Source: Marinomonas sargassi
Lineage (GTDB): Bacteria; Pseudomonadota; Gammaproteobacteria; Pseudomonadales; Marinomonadaceae
Length of the DNA: 64,000 nt
Direction of reading: 5' to 3'
Assembly (NCBI RefSeq): GCF_025716875.1
Contig: NZ_JAOVZB010000001.1
Coordinates: forward strand, 806,001-870,000
Positions 10,126 to 22,811 of this stretch are shown piece after piece (the stretch's first letter is position 1; the number at the start of each line of letters is the position of its first letter). Under the pieces are notes generated by a model. It was not told the origin of the DNA. It made no database searches and worked only from the letters and a program-made list of their open reading frames with translations. The position numbers and the translations under genes are program-made.

Positions 10126-11115
10126 TCACTGGTCAGGTTTCATGTTAACTAGAACTCGACCACGTACCTTACCATCAAGCAATTTATAGGCCGTTTCCTC
10201 GACTTCCTCTAAGGTGACTTCTGTATACAGGCTTTCAAAGTCTTTTTCTTGTAGAAGATCAGAGAGTCGTTGCCATGCTTCAATTCTGTCTTGTTTTGGA
10301 CGCATGACACTATCAATACCAATTAATTTAACTCCTCTTAGGATGAAAGGTGCAACGGAAGCGGTAAAATCCATTCCTTGAGCTAAACCACAAGCAGTAA
10401 CAACACCGCCATATTGAGTGCTCGCACATGCGTTGGCTAGAGTATGACTGCCTACACAATCTATAACGCCTGCCCAACGCTCTTTTTGTAATGGTTTACC
10501 CGGCTCAGATAAAGACTGTCGATCAATAACCTCTGTCGCCCCCAAAGCTTTTAAGTGATTGGCTTCTTCTAATCGTCCAGTTGAAGCTACTACCTTATAA
10601 CCAAGACGATTTAATAAAATAATAGCAAAGTTACCAACACCACCATTAGCACCTGTTACTAATATATCCCCTGAATTTGGCATGACATTTTGTTTTTCTA
10701 GCGCCAATACAGATAGCATAGCAGTGTAGCCAGCAGTGCCTATTACCATAGACTGTTTTGCTGTAAGAGATTTTGGTAAAGGAATTAACCAATCACTTTG
10801 AAGACAAGCTTTTTCAGATAAACCACCCCAATGCTTCTCACCTACACCAAAGCCATTAAGTACGACCCAATCCCCTTTGCTGAACTCGCTACTTTCTGAA
10901 TGCGTTACTACACCTGATAAATCAATTCCTGGAACCATAGGAAAAAACCGTAAAATTGGTGCCGCACCTTTTATCGCCAAGGCATCTTTATAGTTTATCG
11001 TACTATAGTGAACCTCAATCGTTACTTCAGATTTAGGCAGTTCTTCTTCGTCTATCAACGAAATAGAGGCACATGTTTTACCATCTATATTTGTGACTTG
11101 AAGGGCTTTAAACAT
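10126..11115 (-). CDS. acuI: AcuI/YhdH-type acrylyl-CoA reductase, MDR superfamily
   Basis: AcuI reduces toxic acryloyl-CoA to propionyl-CoA with NADPH. In marine bacteria it detoxifies acrylate released from DMSP. The 329-residue product has the MDR fold with VHYSTINYKDALAIKG and PGIDLSGVV in the catalytic domain and a Rossmann TGANGGVGNFA near residue 155. It has no Cys cluster for structural zinc, as expected for the YhdH/AcuI clade. AGGAG lies 5 nt before the ATG. No DMSP lyase gene is visible in the window, so the DMSP link is inference; a general quinone-reductase-like role is the alternative. Confidence 0.82.
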   Translation of the reverse strand: MFKALQVTNIDGKTCASISLIDEEELPKSEVTIEVHYSTINYKDALAIKGAAPILRFFPMVPGIDLSGVVTHSESSEFSKGDWVVLNGFGVGEKHWGGLSEKACLQSDWLIPLPKSLTAKQSMVIGTAGYTAMLSVLALEKQNVMPNSGDILVTGANGGVGNFAIILLNRLGYKVVASTGRLEEANHLKALGATEVIDRQSLSEPGKPLQKERWAGVIDCVGSHTLANACASTQYGGVVTACGLAQGMDFTASVAPFILRGVKLIGIDSVMRPKQDRIEAWQRLSDLLQEKDFESLYTEVTLEEVEETAYKLLDGKVRGRVLVNMKPDQ

Positions 11116-11249
11116 AGAAACTCCTGCTATTCATTCAGTTTTTTAAGAAACAGCTTAACTTATCAGCTTACATAGTTATTTTTTGACTCCCATGATCATA
11201 GTAGAAGCTAGAAAGTTTAGTAATTAACAAAAAGTATAATTTTTTTGAT

Positions 11250-11549
11250 TGTGGATACTTTTTTTAAGAAAGCTCATCTAAAAATACAAAAAATCAAATA
11301 AATTACTTTAAAATCAATAACAAAATCTTTTTATTCCAAAATAAACCACCTGTTAATAAGTATGGTAATACCTTGATAGGAAGTTTTGCACAGTTTTTAA
11401 TAAAAATAGACTTTTAAAAACAGCGTGTATAACTCACCACTTTATTCACAGGTTTGGGTTATCCACATAACAAGATACTTACCCTAAAGAGAACAGGTTT
11501 TGAAGACAGTAAAACTATGATTTATATATAAAAATATAAATTATCAACA
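11250..11549. other. AT-rich DnaA-box region upstream of mnmG (candidate oriC)
   Basis: The 611-bp gap 11116-11726 contains no gene. It has consensus DnaA boxes at 11442-11450 (TTATTCACA) and 11459-11467 (TTATCCACA). Near matches are at 11250-11258 (-), 11351-11359 (-), 11424-11432 (-) and 11541-11549 (+). The flanks are long A/T stretches (11280-11340 and 11520-11620) that could serve as an unwinding element. E. coli oriC occupies the same position next to mnmG. A TATACT at 11669-11674 is a plausible mnmG -10 element. Confidence 0.65.
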
Positions 11550-11726
11550 GATTTTTATCTGCTATATAAGAGTAATAAACATAAATACATACTATATATA
11601 ATCTTATTCTTTATATTGATGACCGGGGAAAGAAAGGGAGACTGACTTTCTTTTTCATAATTTACCGATATACTAGCGGCCTCAACGTATTGATCGTTTT
11701 TTATTCTTTTTTATACCGAGGTTTTT

Positions 11727-13616
11727 GTGGATTTCCCAAGTCGTTTTGATGTTATTGTGGTTGGTGGTGGACATGCTGGTACAGAGGCAGCCTTAGCCGC
11801 AGCTCGTATGGGAGTTAAAACATTATTACTTTCTCACAACATTGAAACATTGGGGCAAATGTCCTGTAATCCAGCGATTGGTGGTATAGGTAAATCCCAC
11901 TTAGTAAAAGAAATTGATGCTTTAGACGGCATCATGGCCTTAGCTACAGATCAAGCAGGTATTCAATTTAGGACCTTAAATTCTCGTAAAGGTCCTGCCG
12001 TTAGAGCAACTCGTGCCCAAGCTGACCGTATTTTATATAAAGCGGCAGTTCGTCATAAATTAGAGAATCAAGAAAACTTATGGCTTTTCCAACAATCTGC
12101 AGAAGATCTAATTGTTGAAGATGGAGCGGCACGTGGTGTTGTTACTCAAACAGGCATTCGTTTTAATAGTAAAACCGTTGTGCTTACTGCCGGTACCTTT
12201 TTAGGTGGCATCATTCATGTCGGCCTACAAAACCATTCCGGAGGTCGTGCTGGAGATCCACCTTCTATTGGCTTAGCTGAAAAATTACGTTCTTTGCCTT
12301 TTAGAGTAGATCGTTTAAAAACGGGTACACCACCTAGAATTGATGCTCGTTCAGTAGATTTTTCTCAAATGCAGGCTCAACCCGGCGATGATGTTACTCC
12401 GGTTATGTCATACATGGGTAACCGTGCTATGCACCCAAGACAAATAGAATGTTTTATTACCCATACTAATGAAAAAACACACGATATCATTCGTTCTGGT
12501 ATGGACCGATCCCCTATGTACACGGGGGTTATTGAAGGTGTTGGCCCTCGTTACTGCCCATCTATTGAAGATAAAATTGTTCGTTTTGCCGATAAAAACT
12601 CCCACCAAATCTTTATCGAACCAGAAGGATTAACTACCCACGAGCTTTATCCGAATGGTATTTCGACATCTCTACCTTTTGATGTGCAGATTGAAATGGT
12701 TCGATCAATGAAGGGGATGGAAAATGCGCATATTATGCGCCCCGGTTATGCTATCGAATACGACTATTTTAATCCTCAAGATTTGAAGTACTCATTAGAA
12801 ACAAAACATATGCCCGGACTATTTTTTGCGGGGCAAATTAACGGTACAACTGGCTATGAAGAAGCTGGGGCACAAGGTTTACTTGCTGGTTTAAATGCTG
12901 CCTTACTTTCGCAAGATAAAGAGTCTTGGTCACCTCGTCGTGATGAGGCTTATCTTGGTGTATTAGTAGATGATCTAATTACTATGGGGACAAAAGAGCC
13001 TTATCGTATGTTTACTAGCCGTGCGGAATATCGACTCATTTTACGTGAAGATAACGCTGATATGCGATTAACTGAAAAAGGTCGAGAGTTAGGTCTTGTT
13101 TCGGATGAACGTTGGGCTGCTTTTTGTAAAAAAAGAGAGGCAATTGAGCAAGAAACACAGCGTTTGAAATCTTCTTGGATTGTTCCTAATACATCTGAAG
13201 CAGAAGAAATTAATCCAAAATTAGAAACACCGATTAGTCATGAGTACAGCTTATTAGATTTACTGAAACGACCAACTATTACATATTCTGATGTAGCGCA
13301 CTTAAAAAATGCACCTGAAGAAGCGGTAGATGAGCAAGTTTCTGAACAGGTTCAAATAGCGGTGAAATATGCAGGTTATATATCTCGACAAGCAGAAGAT
13401 ATTGAGCGCTTGCGTCGCCAAGAAAATATGACGCTACCGGAAGACCTTGATTATATGAGTATGGAAGGACTATCTAATGAGGTTAAGCAAAAATTAGATC
13501 AGCTTCGTCCTGAAACGCTAGCAGCGGCTTCTCGTATTCAAGGAGTAACGCCTGCGGCAGTTTCTTTACTTTTAATCCATCTTAAAAAGCGTGCCATTGC
13601 TCACAAAAGTGCCTAG
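11727..13616 (+). CDS. mnmG: tRNA uridine 5-carboxymethylaminomethyl modification enzyme MnmG (GidA)
   Basis: MnmG is the FAD-dependent partner of MnmE in wobble-uridine modification. The 629-residue protein starts with the FAD-binding [14 protein letters not shown], followed by [13 protein letters not shown] and the signatures FLGGIIHVG and [14 protein letters not shown]. It starts at a GTG (11727), with CGAGG about 5 nt upstream. It is first in the mnmG-rsmG-parA-parB cluster, as in many Gammaproteobacteria. Confidence 0.97.
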   Translation: MDFPSRFDVIVVGGGHAGTEAALAAARMGVKTLLLSHNIETLGQMSCNPAIGGIGKSHLVKEIDALDGIMALATDQAGIQFRTLNSRKGPAVRATRAQADRILYKAAVRHKLENQENLWLFQQSAEDLIVEDGAARGVVTQTGIRFNSKTVVLTAGTFLGGIIHVGLQNHSGGRAGDPPSIGLAEKLRSLPFRVDRLKTGTPPRIDARSVDFSQMQAQPGDDVTPVMSYMGNRAMHPRQIECFITHTNEKTHDIIRSGMDRSPMYTGVIEGVGPRYCPSIEDKIVRFADKNSHQIFIEPEGLTTHELYPNGISTSLPFDVQIEMVRSMKGMENAHIMRPGYAIEYDYFNPQDLKYSLETKHMPGLFFAGQINGTTGYEEAGAQGLLAGLNAALLSQDKESWSPRRDEAYLGVLVDDLITMGTKEPYRMFTSRAEYRLILREDNADMRLTEKGRELGLVSDERWAAFCKKREAIEQETQRLKSSWIVPNTSEAEEINPKLETPISHEYSLLDLLKRPTITYSDVAHLKNAPEEAVDEQVSEQVQIAVKYAGYISRQAEDIERLRRQENMTLPEDLDYMSMEGLSNEVKQKLDQLRPETLAAASRIQGVTPAAVSLLLIHLKKRAIAHKSA

Positions 13617-13656
13617 AATTGTCGGTTAATTATTACTTTTGCATAATAGGCTAGCT

Positions 13657-14283
13657 GTGACGCACTTTGAAACTATCCAAAAAGGCGCCCAATCAATGGG
13701 CGCTGCACTTTCTGATACCACCATTCAGACTCTTGTTGATTATTTAGCATTATTGGAAAAGTGGAATAAGGCTTATAACCTGACCGCTATCCGTGATGTT
13801 AACCAAATGATTTCATTGCATTTATTAGACAGTCTAGCAACATTGCCTTATATAAAAGGTGACAAAATTATTGATGTGGGTACAGGACCTGGTTTACCAG
13901 GTATGGTGCTTGCAATATGTTATCCAGAAAAACACTTCACATTACTCGATAGTAATGGAAAAAAAATGCGTTTTCTTACTCAAGTAAAAATGGAGTTGGG
14001 AATAGGAAATGTAACCGTTGCTAATGAAAGAGTAGAAAAGCATGCCAACCAAGGTTCTTACGATCATGTTATTTCACGAGCCTTTGCATCTTTGCAAGAT
14101 ATGATCAATTGGACTTTACCTCTCCCTAAGTCATCAGGTAACTTTCTAGCAATGAAAGGTGTATACCCTAGTGATGAAATTAATGCTTTACCAAAAGAAG
14201 TGGAAGTTCAGTCTGTAGAGCCTCTTAATGTTCCGAGTGTTGAGGCTGAGCGACATATGGTCATAATGACTCGTAAAGGATAA
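13657..14283 (+). CDS. rsmG: 16S rRNA m7G527 methyltransferase RsmG (GidB)
   Basis: RsmG methylates G527 of 16S rRNA using SAM; its loss causes low-level streptomycin resistance. The 208-residue product has the SAM motif IIDVGTGPGLPG, with YNLTAIRD and HLLDSL before it. The start chosen is the GTG at 13657, with AGG 6 nt upstream. A TTG at 13639 gives a longer frame (214 aa) but has no ribosome-binding site. parA begins 3 nt after its stop, so translation is probably coupled. Confidence 0.95.
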   Translation: MTHFETIQKGAQSMGAALSDTTIQTLVDYLALLEKWNKAYNLTAIRDVNQMISLHLLDSLATLPYIKGDKIIDVGTGPGLPGMVLAICYPEKHFTLLDSNGKKMRFLTQVKMELGIGNVTVANERVEKHANQGSYDHVISRAFASLQDMINWTLPLPKSSGNFLAMKGVYPSDEINALPKEVEVQSVEPLNVPSVEAERHMVIMTRKG

Positions 14284-14286
14284 AAC

Positions 14287-15057
14287 ATGGCAAAAATTAT
14301 TGCAGTTACGAATCAAAAAGGTGGCGTAGGTAAAACGACCACTTGCGTCAATTTGGCCGCTTCACTTGCTGCTATGAAACGACGTGTTTTATTGATTGAC
14401 TTAGATCCTCAAGGAAATGCCACAACGGGCAGTGGGTTAATAAAAGAGGAATTAGAAACCAGTGTTTACGATGTTTTAGTGGGTACACATGGCGTAAAAG
14501 AGGTGATGAAGAAAACCTCACCGGGTGATTTTTGGGTATTACCAGCTAATGGTGATTTGACCGGTGCTGAAGTTGTACTGCTGGATTTACCAAGTAAAGA
14601 AACACGTCTTAGAGCTGGCCTCTATGAAGTTGATAATGATTTTGACTATATCCTGTTAGATTGTCCTCCTTCATTAAACATGCTGACAGTAAATGCTTTA
14701 TCTGCAGCACAAGGTGTCTTAATTCCTGTCCAGTGCGAATATTATGCTTTGGAAGGATTAACAGCTTTATTACAGACCATTGAACACATTGCCAATGCAT
14801 TAAATCCCTCTCTTGAAATAGAAGGTATTGTGCGAACTATGTATGACCCTCGTCCCAGTTTGACTCATGATGTATCATCTCAGCTTCATAAGCATTTTGA
14901 AGATAAGGTTTATGATACGGTTATACCAAGGAACATTCGTTTAGCTGAGTCACCAAGTTATGGTTTACCAACGCTGCATTATGAAAAAAGTTCACGTGGT
15001 GCAATCGCTTATCTTGCATTGGCTGGAGAGTTCATTCGTAAATGCGCAACACGCTAA
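14287..15057 (+). CDS. parA: Chromosome-partitioning ATPase ParA (Soj)
   Basis: ParA is a deviant Walker-type ATPase that moves ParB-parS complexes during segregation. The 256-residue protein has the deviant Walker A motif KGGVGKTT near residue 11, LIDLDPQGN (Walker A'), and YILLDCPPSLN (Walker B). It lies 3 nt after rsmG and 43 bp before parB, the standard chromosomal parAB arrangement close to the origin. Confidence 0.97.
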   Translation: MAKIIAVTNQKGGVGKTTTCVNLAASLAAMKRRVLLIDLDPQGNATTGSGLIKEELETSVYDVLVGTHGVKEVMKKTSPGDFWVLPANGDLTGAEVVLLDLPSKETRLRAGLYEVDNDFDYILLDCPPSLNMLTVNALSAAQGVLIPVQCEYYALEGLTALLQTIEHIANALNPSLEIEGIVRTMYDPRPSLTHDVSSQLHKHFEDKVYDTVIPRNIRLAESPSYGLPTLHYEKSSRGAIAYLALAGEFIRKCATR

Positions 15058-15100
15058 ATACTTATCAAGCATGCTGTAGGGTTAATTAGGGTTAAATTAA

Positions 15101-15985
15101 ATGACGATGAAAAAAAGAGGTTTAGGTCGCGGCCTAGACGCATTATTAGCACCAAAAAATACAGAAACAAGTACGCAAGAAGATGGTTCTAATGATGATC
15201 AAATAAAGGGCCTGACTTACCTGCCTGTCGAATGGCTTTCTAAAGGGAAGTTTCAGCCTCGTCGTGATATGAACCCTGTACAGCTTGAAGATCTAGCTGC
15301 TTCTATTCGTACGCAAGGTATTATGCAACCTATTGTAGTGCGTTCAATAGGCCACAATAAGTACGAAATAATTGCTGGTGAACGTCGTTGGAGAGCAGCA
15401 AAAATTGCTGATTTGACTCAAGTTCCTGTCATTATTCGTCATGTTGAAGATTCTGATGCTGTGGTATTGGCTCTTATAGAAAATATTCAACGTGAGGACC
15501 TAAATCCAGTAGAAGAAGCTCTTGCACTACAACGTTTGATAGACGACTTTAACTTAACTCAACAAGAGGTGGCTGACTCTGTTGGTAAATCTCGATCGAC
15601 TATTGCGAATCTACTGCGGTTATTAGGTTTAACGCCTGAAGTAAGAAGGTTACTAGAACATGGTGATATTGAGATGGGGCATTCCCGAGCTCTATTGCCT
15701 TTAGAGCATGATGACCAAATTCAAGCTGCTTCTATCGTTGTTACTAAATCATTATCCGTTCGCGAAACTGAAAGATTAGTAAAAACTTTTCAAACAGATG
15801 AGAAGAAGCCTGAAGACACACCTTCTTTGCCTGATCTAAGTGAGCATGCTGAACGTATTAGCCAAAAGATTAATGCGTCAGTAAAAATTCAGCCATCAGC
15901 AAAAGGTAAAGGGAAGTTAGTTATTGAATATAGAAACCCTGAGCATCTAGAGCTGCTGATAAGTGAACTTACAAAAGATCAATAA
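15101..15985 (+). CDS. parB: Chromosome-partitioning protein ParB (Spo0J)
   Basis: ParB is a CTP-dependent clamp that loads at parS sites and spreads. The 294-residue product starts KKRGLGRGLDALLAP, has the CTPase/ParB-Srx region with AGERRWRAAK and ENIQREDLNPVEEA, a helix-turn-helix around QQEVADSVGKSRSTIANLLRLL, and a C-terminal dimerisation domain. An AGGG lies 9 nt upstream of the ATG. No full parS was found nearby; the best candidate is the degenerate site at 16102-16111. Confidence 0.96.
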   Translation: MTMKKRGLGRGLDALLAPKNTETSTQEDGSNDDQIKGLTYLPVEWLSKGKFQPRRDMNPVQLEDLAASIRTQGIMQPIVVRSIGHNKYEIIAGERRWRAAKIADLTQVPVIIRHVEDSDAVVLALIENIQREDLNPVEEALALQRLIDDFNLTQQEVADSVGKSRSTIANLLRLLGLTPEVRRLLEHGDIEMGHSRALLPLEHDDQIQAASIVVTKSLSVRETERLVKTFQTDEKKPEDTPSLPDLSEHAERISQKINASVKIQPSAKGKGKLVIEYRNPEHLELLISELTKDQ

Positions 15986-16055
15986 AAGCCAATCTATAGA
16001 TTAAATTTATCTAAAAGTCAGACAATTGGAAATAAATTCAATTAATTAGTTTATG

Positions 16056-16084
16056 TTGAACACTATAGCTAAACCCCATATAAT
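16056..16084 (+). promoter_or_regulatory. Sigma-70 promoter of the atp operon
   Basis: TTGAAC (16056-16061) and a perfect TATAAT (16079-16084) are separated by 17 bp, 64 bp upstream of atpI. It is one of the best-matching vegetative promoters in the window and fits the high expression expected for ATP synthase. Confidence 0.75.
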
Positions 16085-16147
16085 GCCTCGGATTTATTAA
16101 TTTCCACGTGAGTTGCACTCATCTGGTGCAGGGTAGAGAGTTAAGCA

Positions 16148-16552
16148 ATGGGGATGAATAAGCCGTTAAGTTCAAGTGCTATTCTTAGCGCAAAAAAACG
16201 GGCTATTTTTCGTTTTATCCTCTTACAGTGCTGTCTCATAGTTTTTATATCCGTGGGAGTGTTGTTATTTGCTGGTGGCCTTCATTGGTACTCCTTTATA
16301 TTGGGAGCAATGTCCAGTATATTGCCTAGCATCTATATGGCGTGGCGCATTTTTGGGCACAAAGGTGCTCGGCCAGCAAAAGAAGTGGTAAGTTCTTTTT
16401 ATCGTGGAGAAGCAGGAAAGTTAGTTATAACAGCCATACTACTTTCATTAGCTTTTGTACTTATAAAACCTTTATCTGCAGAGGCGTTTCTAGCAGGTTT
16501 TGGTGTTGCTATTTTGAGTCATTGGCTCAGCCCTTTCTTGCTAAATCGCTAA
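16148..16552 (+). CDS. atpI: ATP synthase subunit I
   Basis: AtpI is a small membrane protein that assists c-ring assembly or magnesium supply and is not part of the finished enzyme. The 134-residue product has four hydrophobic segments (for example FILLQCCLIVFISVGVLLFAG) and is first in the atp operon. The sequence is poorly conserved in the family, so the call rests on position, length and topology. GAGAG lies about 5 nt upstream of the ATG; a second in-frame ATG is at 16154. Confidence 0.88.
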   Translation: MGMNKPLSSSAILSAKKRAIFRFILLQCCLIVFISVGVLLFAGGLHWYSFILGAMSSILPSIYMAWRIFGHKGARPAKEVVSSFYRGEAGKLVITAILLSLAFVLIKPLSAEAFLAGFGVAILSHWLSPFLLNR

Positions 16553-16583
16553 GAGCAGGAAAGGTAAAAGTTTTAATCATTAA

Positions 16584-17429
<846 letters not shown>

Positions 17430-17468
17430 TTCTTTTGAATAAAAAACTTTAATCTTTAAAAACTGTGA

Positions 17469-17741
<273 letters not shown>

Positions 17742-17798
17742 TAATTCGCTGTATTATAAGTGACTTATTTTTTGAACGACTAGAGCGAGGATATTTGC

Positions 17799-18269
17799 GT
17801 GAATATTAATCTCACACTAATAGGCCAAGCTATCTCGTTTGCTATCTTTGTGTGGTTCTGCATGAAATTCGTGTGGCCACCAATTATTGCTGCTCTTGAA
17901 GAGCGTACTAAGAAGATAGCAGACGGTTTGGAAGCAGCTAACCGTGCATCTCGTGATCTTGAATTAGCGCAAGAAGAAGCTAATAAGACATTACGTGATA
18001 GCAAGGAACAAGCGGCCGAGATAATTGAACAAGCCAACAAACGTGCGAATCAAATGATCGACGAGGCAAAAGAGCAAGTTATTGCTGATGGCAAACGCCT
18101 ACGCGAAGCTGCTCAAGCGGAAATAGAACAAGATGTCATGCGTGCTAAAGAAGCATTGCGTGCTCAGGTTTCTGTTTTAGCTTACGCCGGAGCCGAGAAA
18201 ATTTTGGGCGCCACCATTGACGAAAAAGCACATAGCGAGATCGTAGAACAGCTCGCCAAAGAGCTTTAA
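17799..18269 (+). CDS. atpF: ATP synthase F0 subunit b
   Basis: Subunit b is the peripheral stalk. The 156-residue product has one N-terminal transmembrane helix ([20 protein letters not shown]) and then a long charged, Ala/Glu/Lys-rich coiled coil. It starts at GTG (17799), with GCGAGG just upstream. Length equals that of E. coli AtpF. Confidence 0.96.
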   Translation: MNINLTLIGQAISFAIFVWFCMKFVWPPIIAALEERTKKIADGLEAANRASRDLELAQEEANKTLRDSKEQAAEIIEQANKRANQMIDEAKEQVIADGKRLREAAQAEIEQDVMRAKEALRAQVSVLAYAGAEKILGATIDEKAHSEIVEQLAKEL

Positions 18270-18280
18270 GCGAGGGTCTA

Positions 18281-18817
18281 ATGGCTGAACTAAAAACAGT
18301 CGCGCGACCGTACGCTAAAGCGGTTTTTGAAGTTGCTAGAGAGCAAGGTCAAGTTTCAGAATGGGCTAATATGTTAAACGTATTAGCTACTGTTACTTTA
18401 GAGCCTAAGCTGAAAGTAGCGCTTGAAAACCCAGCTTTTAGTGCGGAAGAGAAGGCAAACGCTCTAGCGGAAGTTTGTGTTGAAACAACAACAGAACAAG
18501 GGAAAGCATTTTTGCTAACTCTTGCTGTAAATAAACGTTTATCGCTTCTTCCTGCGATTTACGATTTGTTTCTACAGTTCAAACTGAATTTTGAAAAAGC
18601 AGTAGATGTTACATTTACTTCTGCTTTCGAATTATCAGAAGAACAAACACAAGTATTAGCCGCTTCATTAGCGAAAAAATTAGACCGTACGGTTAATTTG
18701 GCTAGTGAAACAGACGCAAGCCTAATTGGTGGCGTGGTTATTCGTACAGGTGACTTAATCATCGACGGTTCAGTTCGCGGTAAATTAGCGAAACTGTCCG
18801 AGGCGATAAACTCCTAG
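18281..18817 (+). CDS. atpH: ATP synthase F1 subunit delta
   Basis: Delta joins the peripheral stalk to the F1 head. The 178-residue product begins with the typical TVARPYAKAVFEVA and has the C-terminal GGVVIRTGDLIIDGSVRGKL. It starts 11 nt after atpF. A small hairpin (GTTTCG/CGAAAC, 18819-18836) lies between it and atpA. Confidence 0.96.
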   Translation: MAELKTVARPYAKAVFEVAREQGQVSEWANMLNVLATVTLEPKLKVALENPAFSAEEKANALAEVCVETTTEQGKAFLLTLAVNKRLSLLPAIYDLFLQFKLNFEKAVDVTFTSAFELSEEQTQVLAASLAKKLDRTVNLASETDASLIGGVVIRTGDLIIDGSVRGKLAKLSEAINS

Positions 18818-18856
18818 CGTTTCGTTTATTCGAAACCAGGGTTTGAGGAATTTAGC

Positions 18857-20401
18857 ATGCAGCAACTGAATCCATCTGAGATCAGCGAGATTATCAAGAA
18901 GCGCATCGAGACACTTGATGTTGCTTCTGATGCCCAAAATGAGGGCACAATTGTCAGCGTGGCAGACGGTATCGTTCTGATTCACGGTTTGGCAGACGTT
19001 ATGTACGGGGAAATGATTGAATTCCCTGGCGGCGTTTACGGTATTGCATTGAACCTAGAACGTGACTCTGTAGGCGCGGTAGTACTAGGTCAATACCAAG
19101 ACCTTGTAGAAGGTCAAAAAGCAAAATGTACTGGTCGTATTTTGGAAGTTCCAGTAGGACCAGAATTGCTAGGTCGTGTAGTTGACGCATTGGGTAACCC
19201 AATTGACGGCAAAGGCGCTATCGAAGCAAAACTAACTGATAAAGTTGAAAAAGTGGCACCGGGTGTAATTGCTCGTCAGTCAGTTGATCAACCTATTCAA
19301 ACTGGTTACAAGGCAATTGATGCCATGGTACCAGTCGGTCGTGGCCAGCGTGAGTTAATCATCGGTGACCGTCAGATCGGTAAAACAGCATTAGCAATCG
19401 ACACTATTATCGCTCAGAAAGAGAGTGGTATTAAGTGTGTGTACGTTGCCATTGGTCAAAAGCAATCAACTATTGCCAACATAGTACGTAAGCTTGAAGA
19501 AGCTGGCGCTATGGAATATACGACAGTAGTCGCAGCGGGTGCATCTGACCCAGCTGCTATGCTTTACCTTGCTCCTTACACTGGTTGTACTATGGGTGAA
19601 TACTTCCGTGACCGTGGTGAAGATGCATTGATCGTATATGATGATTTGACCAAGCAAGCTTGGGCTTACCGTCAGATCTCTTTGCTACTTCGTCGTCCAC
19701 CAGGTCGTGAAGCATACCCAGGTGACGTTTTCTATCTTCACTCTCGTCTTCTTGAACGTGCATCTCGTGTAAGCGCAGATTACGTTGAGAAGTTCACAAA
19801 TGGTGAAGTAAAAGGCCAAACAGGTTCATTGACGGCATTGCCAATCATTGAAACTCAAGGTGGTGACGTATCGGCTTTCGTACCGACAAACGTAATTTCC
19901 ATCACTGATGGTCAGATATTCCTAGAATCAAGCTTGTTCAACTCTGGTATTCGCCCAGCAATGAACGCAGGTATTTCGGTATCTCGTGTTGGTGGTGCTG
20001 CGCAAACTAAGATTGTCAAAAAGCTTGGTGGCGGTATTCGTCTTGCTTTGGCTCAGTATCGTGAATTGGCGGCTTTCGCTCAGTTTGCATCTGACCTAGA
20101 TGAAGCGACTCGTAAGCAGCTAGAACATGGTAAGCAAGTAACAGAACTGATGAAACAGAAGCAGTTCTCTCCTATGTCTGTAGCTGATATGGGCGTAGTT
20201 CTTTACGCTGCCAATGATGGCTTCCTTGAAGATGTTGAAACAAGCAAAATTAGCAGTTTTGAAAGTTCTTTGTTGAGCTACATGAACAGTGAACACACTG
20301 AGCTTATGGCTGACATTAACAAAACTGGTAACTATAACGGCGAGATTGAAGCGACTTTTAAAGCGGCAATCGAGAAGTTTAAAGCGACGCAGACTTGGTA
20401 A
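18857..20401 (+). CDS. atpA: ATP synthase F1 subunit alpha
   Basis: Alpha is the non-catalytic nucleotide-binding subunit of F1. The 514-residue product starts [17 protein letters not shown], has Walker [10 protein letters not shown] near residue 170, and the alpha/beta signature [20 protein letters not shown]. Codon choice here (GGT, CGT) is typical of highly expressed genes. Confidence 0.98.
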   Translation: MQQLNPSEISEIIKKRIETLDVASDAQNEGTIVSVADGIVLIHGLADVMYGEMIEFPGGVYGIALNLERDSVGAVVLGQYQDLVEGQKAKCTGRILEVPVGPELLGRVVDALGNPIDGKGAIEAKLTDKVEKVAPGVIARQSVDQPIQTGYKAIDAMVPVGRGQRELIIGDRQIGKTALAIDTIIAQKESGIKCVYVAIGQKQSTIANIVRKLEEAGAMEYTTVVAAGASDPAAMLYLAPYTGCTMGEYFRDRGEDALIVYDDLTKQAWAYRQISLLLRRPPGREAYPGDVFYLHSRLLERASRVSADYVEKFTNGEVKGQTGSLTALPIIETQGGDVSAFVPTNVISITDGQIFLESSLFNSGIRPAMNAGISVSRVGGAAQTKIVKKLGGGIRLALAQYRELAAFAQFASDLDEATRKQLEHGKQVTELMKQKQFSPMSVADMGVVLYAANDGFLEDVETSKISSFESSLLSYMNSEHTELMADINKTGNYNGEIEATFKAAIEKFKATQTW

Positions 20402-20408
20402 TGAATTC

Positions 20409-20433
20409 GGTGGCAAAGGTTATATTTGCCACC
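20409..20433 (+). other. Intercistronic hairpin between atpA and atpG
   Basis: GGTGGCAAA (20409-20417) and TTTGCCACC (20425-20433) form a perfect 9-bp stem with a 7-nt loop. A smaller TTGTGA/TCACAA pair (20446-20467) follows. Neither has a T-run, so they are more likely RNA-stability or processing elements than terminators. Confidence 0.5.
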
Positions 20434-20480
20434 ATTTCTAGCAGTTTGTGAAATAACATTCTCACAAGGGCAGTTCTATT

Positions 20481-21341
20481 ATGGCAGTCGGAAAAGAGAT
20501 ACGTACTCAGATTTCGAGCATTAACAATACGCGTAAAATTACTCGTGCTATGGAAAAAGTAGCTGCAAGTAAAACGCGTAAAGCTCAGGATCGTATGGCC
20601 GCTTCTCGTCCGTATGCGGAACGAATTCGCCAAGTAGTTGGTCATTTGGCCAACGCGAATCCTGAGTATAAACACCGTTACCTTACCGAGCGTGAGGCGA
20701 AGCGTGTTGGTTATATCGTAGTCTCTTCTGATCGTGGTTTATGTGGTGGTTTGAACGTTAACGTGTTCAAAGAAGCCCTAAAAGGAATGAAACAGTTTGC
20801 TGATTCAGGTGTTGAAATCGATATCTGTGCAATTGGTACAAAAGCAGTTTCTTTCTTTAAAAACTATGGCGGAAATGTAGCAGCAGCTTCTACTGGTTTA
20901 GGTGATGCACCTAAAGTCGACAATATAGTCGGTAGTGTAAAAGTTATGCTAGATGCATTTGATGAAGGTCGTATTGATCGTCTTTATGTGGTTTCAAATG
21001 AGTTCGTTAATACAATGACTCAGAAGCCGACGGTTAATCAGCTTTTGCCATTAGAAGCAGAAGAGAGTACAGAGTTACAGCACCATTGGGACTATATTTA
21101 CGAATCCGATCCTGTTGAGATTTTGGATAAATTATTGGTTCGCTATATTGAATCTCAAGTGTATCAATCAGTTGTTGAGAACATTGCATGTGAACAAGCT
21201 GCACGTATGCTTGCCATGAAAAATGCAACAGATAACGCTGGTGATATCATTGATGAATTACAACTGGTGTACAACAAGGCTCGTCAAGCAGCGATTACTC
21301 AGGAAATATCTGAGATAGTCAGCGGCGCGGCAGCGGTTTAA
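20481..21341 (+). CDS. atpG: ATP synthase F1 subunit gamma
   Basis: Gamma is the central rotor shaft. The 286-residue protein starts [20 protein letters not shown], contains [11 protein letters not shown], and ends in the conserved helix [21 protein letters not shown]. Position and length match the E. coli operon. Confidence 0.97.
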   Translation: MAVGKEIRTQISSINNTRKITRAMEKVAASKTRKAQDRMAASRPYAERIRQVVGHLANANPEYKHRYLTEREAKRVGYIVVSSDRGLCGGLNVNVFKEALKGMKQFADSGVEIDICAIGTKAVSFFKNYGGNVAAASTGLGDAPKVDNIVGSVKVMLDAFDEGRIDRLYVVSNEFVNTMTQKPTVNQLLPLEAEESTELQHHWDYIYESDPVEILDKLLVRYIESQVYQSVVENIACEQAARMLAMKNATDNAGDIIDELQLVYNKARQAAITQEISEIVSGAAAV

Positions 21342-21359
21342 GGTATTTAGGTATTTTAA

Positions 21360-22748
<1,389 letters not shown>

Positions 22749-22755
22749 CCACGAA

Positions 22756-22791
22756 ACAAAGTTAAAGCAGTGAAAGCTGTTTTAACTTTGT
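22756..22791 (+). other. Strong intercistronic hairpin between atpD and atpC
   Basis: ACAAAGTTAAAGCAG (22756-22770) pairs with CTGTTTTAACTTTGT (22777-22791) with one G-U pair, giving a 15-bp stem with a 6-nt loop. No T-run follows. Its position before the epsilon gene suggests an RNA-processing or translation-tuning role; this is inference. Confidence 0.55.
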
Positions 22792-22811
22792 ATGATTAAG
22801 AGAGGCTACTT

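Noticed and set aside
20120-20675. Two overlapping 98-codon frames on the minus strand
   Set aside because: They are antisense to atpA and atpG, in strongly codon-biased genes, where long shadow frames are expected.
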